Positions 10,939 through 17,999 of a DNA stretch of 64,000 nucleotides are shown here, piece after piece. The notes below the pieces were generated by a model. The model made no database searches. It worked only from the letters and a program-made list of their open reading frames with translations, and was not told where the DNA came from. The position numbers were made by a program, and so were the translations under genes. How positions within the stretch are numbered: the stretch's first letter is position 1; the number at the start of each line of letters is the position of its first letter. The DNA comes from Sphingomonas sp. Leaf357 (lineage in GTDB: Bacteria; Pseudomonadota; Alphaproteobacteria; Sphingomonadales; Sphingomonadaceae), in NCBI RefSeq assembly GCF_001423845.1, contig NZ_LMPM01000001.1:738001-802000 (forward strand), read 5' to 3'.

Positions 10939-11810
10939 GCCGCCGCCTTCGGCACGATCGTGACGGTCGCGGTGCGACCGACGATCAGCGACACGCCGGC
11001 GGGCACCCGGTCCAGCTTCACGCGGACCGGAATGCGCTGTGCCAGCCGGACCCAGTTGAAGGTCGGGTTCACGTTGGGCAGCAGATTGCCGGTGGTGGTC
11101 CGCTCGGCATCGTTGATGCCGGCGGCGATGCTGTCGACATGCCCCGTCAACGCTCGCGGCTCGCCCATCAGGTGCACCGTCACCGCATCGCCGAGATGGA
11201 TCTGGCCGAGCTTGGTCTCCTCGAAATAGCCCTCGACGCGAATCGAATCGGTATCCACCAGCGCCATCGCCTGCGCGCCCGCCGCGATGAAATCGCCCGG
11301 ATGCAGATCGAGATTGGTGACGATGCCGTGGACGGAGGCGCGCACGGTGGTGCGATCGAGGTTCAGCGCGGCGGTCGACCGCGCGCTCTCGGCCTGGGCC
11401 AGCGCGGCGGACGCGGTGGCGACGCGCGCGACATTCTGTTCGTGCGTTTCCTTGGCGACCAGATCGCCGAGCGCGAGATCGCGCTGCGCCTCCCGCCGCG
11501 CCTGGAGCAGAGTGGCGCGTGCGCTCTGGATCGCCGCATCGGACTGCGCCAACGTCAGCGCGAAGCGCGGGCGATCGACCACGAACAGCACGTCGCCAGG
11601 CTTCACCGCCTGATTGTCGCGCACCGCGACCTGCGTGATCAGCCCGCCGACATCCGGCGTGACGCGCACGATATCGGCGCGGACATGGCCGTCGCGCGTC
11701 CACGGATCGGTTTCGTAGCGCCGCCACAGCCACACGGCGACCAAGATCGCGAGCACGGCGATCAGCACGGTGGCGAGGGAGCGGAGGGTGGTGGCGTAGA
11801 GCGGCTTCAT
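10935..11810 (-). CDS. HlyD-family membrane fusion protein (AaeA/EmrA-like)
   Basis: This 291-residue periplasmic adaptor has an N-terminal membrane anchor (about 10-30, TVLIAVLAILVAVWLWRR). It then has the biotinyl-lipoyl-like half motif (VGGLITQVAVRDNQAVKPGD), a short coiled-coil hairpin rich in Ala/Gln, and the second half (LDLHPGDFIAAGAQAMALVD). The C-terminal VRLAQRIPVRVKLDRVP is typical of the AaeA/EmrA group. It links an inner-membrane exporter to the outer-membrane channel. The ATG overlaps the stop of the small DUF1656 gene upstream. Confidence 0.92.
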   Translation of the reverse strand: MKPLYATTLRSLATVLIAVLAILVAVWLWRRYETDPWTRDGHVRADIVRVTPDVGGLITQVAVRDNQAVKPGDVLFVVDRPRFALTLAQSDAAIQSARATLLQARREAQRDLALGDLVAKETHEQNVARVATASAALAQAESARSTAALNLDRTTVRASVHGIVTNLDLHPGDFIAAGAQAMALVDTDSIRVEGYFEETKLGQIHLGDAVTVHLMGEPRALTGHVDSIAAGINDAERTTTGNLLPNVNPTFNWVRLAQRIPVRVKLDRVPAGVSLIVGRTATVTIVPKAAA

Positions 11811-12022
11811 GATGCGTGTCCGACTTGGCCGGTCGCAAGCGACAACAGCCCGAGAATGATGACGAAGAGCGCGAGATCGACCAGCGGCCGATAGACGATC
11901 AGCCGGTACGCCCCGATCAGCACCAGCACGCGCGTGGCGAGGCCGGTCAGCACGACCGCGAGGATGGCGAGCAGCAGGATGGTCGGCAGGTAGACGCCGC
12001 CGATCGACACTTCACCGGTCAT
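11807..12022 (-). CDS. DUF1656 family small membrane protein (AaeX-like)
   Basis: This 71-residue protein has two hydrophobic helices (about 12-38 and 45-64) and the family start EVSIGGVYLPTILLLAILA. AaeX-like proteins are encoded between the FUSC pump and the HlyD adaptor in many proteobacteria, which is exactly its place here. Both ends overlap their neighbours by four bases (ATGA type), so the operon is tightly coupled. The molecular role of the family is not established. Confidence 0.85.
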   Translation of the reverse strand: MTGEVSIGGVYLPTILLLAILAVVLTGLATRVLVLIGAYRLIVYRPLVDLALFVIILGLLSLATGQVGHAS

Positions 12023-14073
12023 GCCGCCGCCTCGTATGCCTGGGCCATGGGGAAGAGATTGCGGCGCAGCGAGGTGAGCGCGAGCACGCCGCGCCGCCGG
12101 CTCTGCGGATCCTCGCTCCGCGACAGGCCGGTCAGCGCGGCGTCGATCCCGTCGAGCAGCACCGGTTCGGGCGGGGCGGGACGATCGGCGCGCAGCGTGC
12201 GGTAATGCGTCGCCACGCCGCGCAGGACCGGCGCGATGATCGCGGATTCCTGCGCGGTGCCGTCGATCCGCAACTGGCGCAATTCGCCGACATTCACGCC
12301 GACGCGCAGATCGGTCAGCGCGTCGAGCAGGGGCTTGCCCGGGTTCTGGCCTTGCAGCGCGAGGCGCGGGGCGAGCAGGCCGATCCGGTCGAGCATGCGG
12401 CTGACCCAGCCCGGCGCGTCCGGCGGGCCGGGCGCCTCGCTCTTGCGCGCGAGTTCGGCCCAACCGGCGCGGATCAGGCGGCGCGCGCTGTTGTCGGTGC
12501 CGATCGTCTGGAACAGCCCGACCGTGACGACCGCGAACAGCGTGCCGATCAGCTGCGATACGCCGCCGTTGACGAACGTATCGAAACTGCCGCCATAGCG
12601 ATCGTTCAGGCCCACGGTGTTGAGCCCGCCGAGCAGCGCGCCGAGCGTCACCAGCGTCGTCGCGGGACGTGCGAGGAACATGCCGCCAAGCAGCATCGCG
12701 GGCGAGAGCACGGCGATCAACGTGACGAAATCGGTGACTCGCGGCAGGATCGCGAAGGCATAGATCGCGGCCACGATCAGTCCGAGGATCGTGCCGTAGA
12801 AGAACGCCATGATCGACGGCGCGGGGTCGTCCGAATTGCCGAACAGCGCGCAGCATACGCCGGCGATCAGCACCGCGCCCGCGCCGTCGGTCCAGCCGGT
12901 GGCGATCCAGAAGGCGGAGCCGAGCAGGATCGTCGCGACCGTGCCGGCCGCCGCGCGGAGCGCAATGCCGCGATCGCGGTGCAGCGGGCGGCGGGCGCTG
13001 CGCGCGAGCAGGCCGGCGACGCTGGGCGTGACCGGCGCGCGGCTCGGCGAGCGGATCTGGTCGCGCAGGTCGCGGGCGTTGCGGTGCGCGTCGATCAGGT
13101 CGGCGAGGCGCGCCAGCACGCTGAGGCGCAGCGCGTCGCGCCAGACGAGCGTGTCCGTGACCGGCGGTTCGAGCGCGCGGGCGCGGGCGATCAGCGCATC
13201 GGCACTCGCCGACCGGTCCGCCAGCGGCGGCGGATCGCGCAGCCATTCGCGCACATCCTCGATCAGCGCCAGCGCCTCGGGCCGGGGCGCATCGGCACGG
13301 CGGAGCAATTCCGTGATCCGGTCATCGACCGCGCTGGCCAGGGGCAGCAGCATCGAGAGTTCGGCCTGCAGCGCGCGCAAGGTGCGCACGCGCGGCAGCA
13401 GCCGGGCGGTATCGAACGGCAGGTGGATCGACAATTGGTGCAGCTCGTTGATGTCGAGCGCGAGGCGGCGGCGATCGGCGTCGAGCGTTGCCGGCGTGCC
13501 CGCGCCTTTACCGGCCAGCGAATCGCGCGACCAGCGTTCGGCATCGGCGATGATCGCGTCGATCCGGGCGAGCAGGGTCGCGGTCACGGTCTGCGGGAAG
13601 ACGAGGCCGTGGATCAGGCTGCCGCACAGGATGCCGATCGTGATCTCCTGCACGCGCAGGATCGCGGTGGTGAAGATCGCATCGGGGGCGAGCACGGAGG
13701 GGAAGCCGATGATGCTCGCGGTGTAGCCGGCGAGCAGGAAGACATAAGCGCGCGGCGTCCGGTCGAGCAGCGAGATGTACAGGCACAGGCCGAGCCACAA
13801 AGCGAGCGCCAGCGACAGCAGTTCCGGGGCATTGACCAGCCACGGCACAAGAACGACCGCCGCCATGGCGCCCAGAACGGTGCCGGCGACGCGGAACACC
13901 GCCTTGGACAGCACCGCCCCGGCGAGCGGCTGCGCGACGATGTAGGACGTCGTCACCGCCCAATAGGGCCGGGTGAGCCCGATGCGCAGCGCGATATAAT
14001 AGGCCAGCGTCGCCGCGATCAGGCATTTGACCGAAAACAGCGCCTCGCGCGTGCCGAACCGTTCGAGGATCAT
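12019..14073 (-). CDS. FUSC family inner-membrane efflux transporter (AaeB-like)
   Basis: This 684-residue protein has two clusters of membrane helices (about 15-165 and 355-490), each followed by a cytoplasmic segment, the usual FUSC architecture. The start MILERFGTREALFSVKCLIA and the segments GLTRPYWAVTTSYIVAQPLAGAVLSKAVFRVAGT are typical of p-hydroxybenzoate / aromatic acid efflux pumps. It is preceded by a MarR regulator (overlap ATGA) and followed by DUF1656, HlyD and NodT genes, which would make a tripartite pump. The substrate is not identifiable from sequence. Confidence 0.9.
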   Translation of the reverse strand: MILERFGTREALFSVKCLIAATLAYYIALRIGLTRPYWAVTTSYIVAQPLAGAVLSKAVFRVAGTVLGAMAAVVLVPWLVNAPELLSLALALWLGLCLYISLLDRTPRAYVFLLAGYTASIIGFPSVLAPDAIFTTAILRVQEITIGILCGSLIHGLVFPQTVTATLLARIDAIIADAERWSRDSLAGKGAGTPATLDADRRRLALDINELHQLSIHLPFDTARLLPRVRTLRALQAELSMLLPLASAVDDRITELLRRADAPRPEALALIEDVREWLRDPPPLADRSASADALIARARALEPPVTDTLVWRDALRLSVLARLADLIDAHRNARDLRDQIRSPSRAPVTPSVAGLLARSARRPLHRDRGIALRAAAGTVATILLGSAFWIATGWTDGAGAVLIAGVCCALFGNSDDPAPSIMAFFYGTILGLIVAAIYAFAILPRVTDFVTLIAVLSPAMLLGGMFLARPATTLVTLGALLGGLNTVGLNDRYGGSFDTFVNGGVSQLIGTLFAVVTVGLFQTIGTDNSARRLIRAGWAELARKSEAPGPPDAPGWVSRMLDRIGLLAPRLALQGQNPGKPLLDALTDLRVGVNVGELRQLRIDGTAQESAIIAPVLRGVATHYRTLRADRPAPPEPVLLDGIDAALTGLSRSEDPQSRRRGVLALTSLRRNLFPMAQAYEAAA

Positions 14074-14525
14074 GCGCCGCGCCGCCGCTGCTGGAAGCGC
14101 ACCTCGAGCCGTTCGGCGACCGCGAGCGCGGTGGCGAGATCGGCGTCGCTTTCGCCCTCCAGCATATCGTGGCGCAGCGAGGCGAACGCCGCCTCGATCG
14201 TGGAGACGAGCGCCTGCCCGCGCGTCGTGAGCCGCACGCGGCTGACGCGGGCATCAACCGGGTCGCGGTGCCGTTCGATCAGCTCGGCCGCCGCCATCTG
14301 GTCGAGCAGCCGCACGAGCGATGCACCGGTGACGTCGAGTTCGCGCGCCAGATCGGTCTGCCGCACGTCGTTGCCGAGCCGCCCGACCTGCACCAGCGCC
14401 CAGCCGGTCGCGGCCGACACGCCGATCCCGTCGAGCGCGCGGTCGGCCGTCGCGCGCCACATCCGCGCGAGCGGCAGGAGCGTTCGGGCGTAACTCGCCT
14501 CGAGCGTGAATCGTTGCGATGTCAT
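14070..14525 (-). CDS. MarR-family transcriptional regulator
   Basis: This 151-residue winged-helix repressor is the first gene of the efflux operon. The HTH lies at about 45-85 (RQTDLARELDVTGASLVRLL) and the wing contains DPVDARVSRVRLTTRGQAL, both hallmarks of MarR. I take the ATG at 14525 (MTSQRFTLEASYARTLLPLA). A TTG 36 bp upstream is possible but gives a nonconserved leader. The start codon overlaps the candidate operator TTAGNNNNCTAA, so autoregulation of the whole operon, relieved by an aromatic ligand, is likely. Confidence 0.9.
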   Translation of the reverse strand: MTSQRFTLEASYARTLLPLARMWRATADRALDGIGVSAATGWALVQVGRLGNDVRQTDLARELDVTGASLVRLLDQMAAAELIERHRDPVDARVSRVRLTTRGQALVSTIEAAFASLRHDMLEGESDADLATALAVAERLEVRFQQRRRGA

Positions 14526-14540
14526 TAGGGTGCTAACTAA
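14525..14540 (-). promoter_or_regulatory. Candidate MarR operator at the efflux operon start
   Basis: TTAGGGTGCTAA (14525-14536) is an inverted repeat of TTAG/CTAA with a four-base spacer. A second CTAA follows at 14537-14540. It overlaps the start codon of the marR gene, a usual place for self-repression by this family. Confidence 0.5.
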
Positions 14541-14842
14541 TATCGCGACGTCGGGTTGCAAGGGTGGCGCGGGTTGAAGTGATTTTTTGTGGAGGTGTTC
14601 GGAGTATCCGAAAGCAGCACCATCCGGGCGCGGTCATCCGCGAATCGGAAAATGTCCGTGGGGCGTCCGACCGCGCCTGGATCCTGAAACAAGTTCAGGA
14701 TGACGGATCTGTGTGGCGCAAGGGCATGCGAAGATCAGGGAACGAACGATAGCCACTGCCGTTTGAGCCCCCGACCCGGTGGCGCAGCATGCTTCCGAAA
14801 TCAGCGCTTTGGATGTCTGGCTGGTCGTGAGACGAGTGTGCC
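14541..14842. other. Intergenic stretch between marR and transglutaminase genes
   Basis: About 300 bp without a convincing gene. It would hold the divergent promoters of the efflux operon and the transglutaminase pair. The only structure I see is a single palindromic unit at 14678-14706: ATCCTGAA / TTCAGGAT stem, followed by GACGG as in the other sphingomonad repeats. Unlike the other loci, it has no inverted partner. Confidence 0.6.
14678..14706. repeat. Single REP-like hairpin
   Basis: The stem ATCCTGAA (14681-14688) pairs with TTCAGGAT (14694-14701) around a five-base loop, followed by GACGG. It is related in layout to the family A units but occurs alone. Confidence 0.75.
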
Positions 14843-15760
14843 ATGCCATTGCTGACCATTTCCCACGTCACGACCTATACCTACCGACAGCCGGTGCGCT
14901 TCGGCGAGCATCGCGTGATGGTGCGGCCGCGCGAGAGTTTCGACCAGCATCTGATCTCGGCGACGCTGACGATCGATCCCGATCCGGTCGAAATCCGCTG
15001 GTTGCAGGACGTGTTCGGCAATGCGGTGGCGATCGCGACGTTCGACACGCCGTCCAAGCGCTTGGTGTTCAACAGCGAGGTGCGCGTCGATCATCGGCCG
15101 ACCGAATTGCAGCATGTCGATATCGAGGATTATGCGCGGCTCTATCCCTTCACCTATTCGTCGGAGGAGATGCCGGACCTGTTGCGCTCGATCGAGCGGC
15201 AGCATGTCGACCCGCAGCGCCAGATCGACAGCTGGGCGCGGCGCTTCGTGAAGAGCGGCGCGGAGACCGATACGCTCGGCATGCTCAGCGACATGACGGC
15301 GGCGATCAAGCGCGACTTCACCTATGTCGGCCGGCCCGAAAAGGGCACGCAGACGCCGATCGAGACGCTGGCCAAGCGCAAGGGGACGTGCCGCGATTAT
15401 GCGATGCTGATGATCGAGGCGGTGCGCGCGCTGGGCTTCGCGGCGCGCTTCGTCTCCGGCTATCTCTACAGCCCGTCGCAGCATGACCGGCATCTGGGCG
15501 GCGGCAACACGCACGCCTGGGTGCGCGTGTACCTCCCCGGCTCGGGCTGGGTCGAGTTCGATCCGACCAACGGCATCGTCGGCAGTCGCGGGCTGATCCG
15601 CGTGGCGGTGGCGCGCGATATCTACCAGGCCGTTCCGATCTCCGGCACGTGGAGCGGGTTTCCCGGCAGTTTCCTCGACATGACCGTCTCGGTCGACATC
15701 TCGGTCGATCGCGGCACCGAAGCACCGGGCGATGCCCCCCTCCTGAGAAAGTCCAAGTGA
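14843..15760 (+). CDS. Transglutaminase family protein (cysteine peptidase-like), copy 1
   Basis: This 305-residue protein has the bacterial transglutaminase N-terminal beta domain (MPLLTISHVTTYTYRQPVRF; about 1-85) and a transglutaminase-like core. The papain-like triad is visible: Cys in KRKGTCRDYAMLMIEAVRAL, His in NTHAWVRVYLPG, Asp in WVEFDPTNG. Such proteins may act as peptidases, amidases or crosslinkers, and the substrate is unknown. No signal peptide is evident. Its stop codon overlaps the ATG of the second transglutaminase gene, so the two are co-translated. Confidence 0.88.
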   Translation: MPLLTISHVTTYTYRQPVRFGEHRVMVRPRESFDQHLISATLTIDPDPVEIRWLQDVFGNAVAIATFDTPSKRLVFNSEVRVDHRPTELQHVDIEDYARLYPFTYSSEEMPDLLRSIERQHVDPQRQIDSWARRFVKSGAETDTLGMLSDMTAAIKRDFTYVGRPEKGTQTPIETLAKRKGTCRDYAMLMIEAVRALGFAARFVSGYLYSPSQHDRHLGGGNTHAWVRVYLPGSGWVEFDPTNGIVGSRGLIRVAVARDIYQAVPISGTWSGFPGSFLDMTVSVDISVDRGTEAPGDAPLLRKSK

Positions 15761-16569
15761 TGCTGATCCGCGCCGGCTACGAGATCCGATACGAGACCGA
15801 CGTTGCGACGCCGCTGATGGCGATGCTGAGCGTGCACCCATCGCGGCACAAGGATCTCGTCACCACGCACCGCATCGTCGCGTCGCCCGACGTGCCGATG
15901 TACGACTATCTGGATGCGTTCGGGAACGTATGCACGCGCGTGACGGTGCCGGCGGGCGGGCTGACGCTGTCGTGCGACTTCACGGTCGAGGATGACGGCC
16001 TGCCCGATCGCCTGTCGCCCGATGCCCAGCAGCACGCGGTCGAGGATCTGCCGGACGAGGTGCTCGTGTACCTGCTCGGCAGCCGCTATTGCGAGACGGA
16101 CCGGCTGTCCGATACCGCCTGGTCGCTGTTCGGGCATATCGCGCCGGGCTGGGCGCGCGTGCAGGCGATCGTCGAATTCACGCACCAGCATATCGAGTTC
16201 GGCTATCATTTCGCGCGGCCGACCAAGACGGCATGGGATTCGTATCAGGAGCGCCAGGGCGTGTGCCGCGACTACGCGCATCTGGCGGTCGCCCTGTGCC
16301 GCTGCATGAACATCCCGGCACGCTATTGCACCGGCTATCTCGGCGATATCGGCATGCCGCCGCCTTATGCCGCGGGCGATTTCTCGGCGTGGTTCGACGT
16401 GTATCTGAGCGGGGAATGGCATACGTTCGACGCGCGCCACAACATGCCGCGCATCGGCCGGATCCTGATGGCGCGCGGGCGCGACGCGACCGATACCGCG
16501 CTGACGACGACGTTCGGGCCGGCGCAACTGGTCGGCTTCAATGTCGTCACCGACGAGGTGACGGGCTGA
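15760..16569 (+). CDS. Transglutaminase family protein, copy 2 (altered triad)
   Basis: This 269-residue paralogue starts at the overlapping ATG (MLIRAGYEIRYETDVATPLM). The core Cys is present in ERQGVCRDYAHLAVALCRC and the Asp in WHTFDARHNMPRIGR. Where copy 1 has THAWVRVYL, this one reads DFSAWFDVYL, so Ser replaces the expected catalytic His. Either another His serves, or the protein is inactive or has different chemistry. The substitution may be shared by this subfamily, which I cannot check. Its 3' end overlaps the convergent mobA gene by about 20 bp. Confidence 0.85.
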   Translation: MLIRAGYEIRYETDVATPLMAMLSVHPSRHKDLVTTHRIVASPDVPMYDYLDAFGNVCTRVTVPAGGLTLSCDFTVEDDGLPDRLSPDAQQHAVEDLPDEVLVYLLGSRYCETDRLSDTAWSLFGHIAPGWARVQAIVEFTHQHIEFGYHFARPTKTAWDSYQERQGVCRDYAHLAVALCRCMNIPARYCTGYLGDIGMPPPYAAGDFSAWFDVYLSGEWHTFDARHNMPRIGRILMARGRDATDTALTTTFGPAQLVGFNVVTDEVTG

Positions 16570-17104
16570 CGCTTCGCCGCGCGAACCGGTCCAGATCGTC
16601 GGCGAAGTTGAAATTCGCGATCTCCTCGCCGGCATCGACGGCGATGGCTCCAATGCTGGCGGCCCAACGACGGACCGATCGATCGCCGTCCCGCGACAGG
16701 TGCCGGGCGAGATCTTCCGCAAGGCTCGTCGGCCAATATCCGATGATCGGCGTCTGTCGTACGAAGCGCGCGCCGCCGCTCGTGAGACGATCGAGCAAAC
16801 CGGTGGGCAGCACCGGCGTGTCGCAGCCGATCGTAAGGACCGCGTCGAAACCGTGCGCGGCGGCATGACGCAGCGCGCCGCACACGCCGCCGAGGGGCCC
16901 GAGATCGGGGTTCGGCCAATCCGGGATCGTCTCCATCCCCTCCGGCGCGACGTCACGTCCGCACGCGACGGTCTTCGAGACCGTGGCGTGCACGACATTC
17001 GCGGCATGCGCGATCAGCGGCCGCCCTTCCAGCAGGGCCAGCGCCTTGTCGCTGCCGAAGCGAGTCGCCCGTCCGCCGGCCAGGACTGCGCCGAGCACCC
17101 TCAT
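16547..17104 (-). CDS. mobA: MobA, molybdenum cofactor guanylyltransferase
   Basis: This 185-residue nucleotidyltransferase is predicted to convert Mo-molybdopterin to the guanine dinucleotide form in the cytoplasm. The family signature LGAVLAGGRATRFGSDKALA and the GTP-binding GGVCGAL and IGCDTPVLP segments are clear. Start MRVLGAVLAGG at 17104 overlaps the fdhD stop (ATGA), so fdhD-mobA form one minus-strand unit. They lie divergent from the YdeP-like oxidoreductase that would use this cofactor. Confidence 0.92.
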   Translation of the reverse strand: MRVLGAVLAGGRATRFGSDKALALLEGRPLIAHAANVVHATVSKTVACGRDVAPEGMETIPDWPNPDLGPLGGVCGALRHAAAHGFDAVLTIGCDTPVLPTGLLDRLTSGGARFVRQTPIIGYWPTSLAEDLARHLSRDGDRSVRRWAASIGAIAVDAGEEIANFNFADDLDRFARRSVSPSPRR

Positions 17105-17883
17105 GACGGAATTGCGAGCATTGCATCGCTCCGCGCGAGCATCACGAGGCGCAGTCCGCAGGATGCGGCGCGCGCGATCGCCAGATCGGTCGCCGCGGAG
17201 ATCGTCACCAGCAATGGGCAGTCGGCCAGCGCGGCTTTCTCGACCAGTTCGTAGGAGCAACGCGACGACAGCAGGGCGAACCCGCCGTCCCAGCCGATCC
17301 CCGCGCGCGCCATGGCGCCGATCAGTTTGTCGAACGCATTGTGCCGCCCGACATCCTCGCGCACCAGCAGCACCTCTCCGGCCGCCGAACAGAGCGCGGC
17401 GGCATGGACCGCGCCGGTCTCGCGATTGAGCGGCTGGCGCGCACGCAGATCGCCCAGCGCGCGGAACAGCGCCGGACCGTCCGCCCGGCTCCGCGCGGTC
17501 ACGGCGGGCAGCGGGCGCAGCGCCTGTTCGAGATTCTCGATCCCGCACAGGCCGCACGACGATTCAGACACCCGGTGGCGCACGCGATCGAGCACCCCGT
17601 CCGCACATTCCCGCGCCAGCGTCACGCGCAGAATATCGCCTTCGGGGCGGGGATGAACGTCGATCTCCAGCACCGACGCGGCCCCCGGGATCAACCGTTC
17701 GCTCAGTGCGAAGCCGATCGCGAAGTCCTCGCGGTCCGCCGGCGTCGCCATCATCACGGCATAGCCGATCCCGTTGAACTCGATCGCGATCGGCCGTTCG
17801 ACCGCGACCGCGCGCGTGACGGCCTCGCCTCCGCCGTCCGCGCGGAGGCGATCGAACAGGTGTGGCACGGATCCCTCGCTCAT
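17101..17883 (-). CDS. fdhD: FdhD, formate dehydrogenase accessory sulfurtransferase
   Basis: This 260-residue cytoplasmic sulfur carrier delivers sulfur to the Mo-bis-MGD cofactor of formate-dehydrogenase-type enzymes. The CxxC active-site motif is seen in SSCGLCGIENLEQAL, along with LVREDVGRHNAFDKLIGAM and LLSSRCSYELVEKAA, both strongly conserved in FdhD. It is the first gene of the fdhD-mobA unit and is divergent from the YdeP-like gene, its probable client, with a shared control region of 117 bp. Confidence 0.94.
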   Translation of the reverse strand: MSEGSVPHLFDRLRADGGGEAVTRAVAVERPIAIEFNGIGYAVMMATPADREDFAIGFALSERLIPGAASVLEIDVHPRPEGDILRVTLARECADGVLDRVRHRVSESSCGLCGIENLEQALRPLPAVTARSRADGPALFRALGDLRARQPLNRETGAVHAAALCSAAGEVLLVREDVGRHNAFDKLIGAMARAGIGWDGGFALLSSRCSYELVEKAALADCPLLVTISAATDLAIARAASCGLRLVMLARSDAMLAIPS

Positions 17884-17999
17884 CGCCTCGTCCTAACGCA
17901 ATTCCGGGTCTCGCCAACTGTTTGATTTCGCCTGTTTGCGCAGCCGTTCTGCGCTACGGTGCGTTATTGCGACCGACCCTTTTCGGCAGGAACCCTTCG

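Noticed and set aside
9535..11838. A single 767-residue minus-strand frame spanning the HlyD and NodT region
   Set aside because: Only the part from 10938 down encodes a recognisable protein (NodT with lipobox). The upstream part is the HlyD gene read out of frame.
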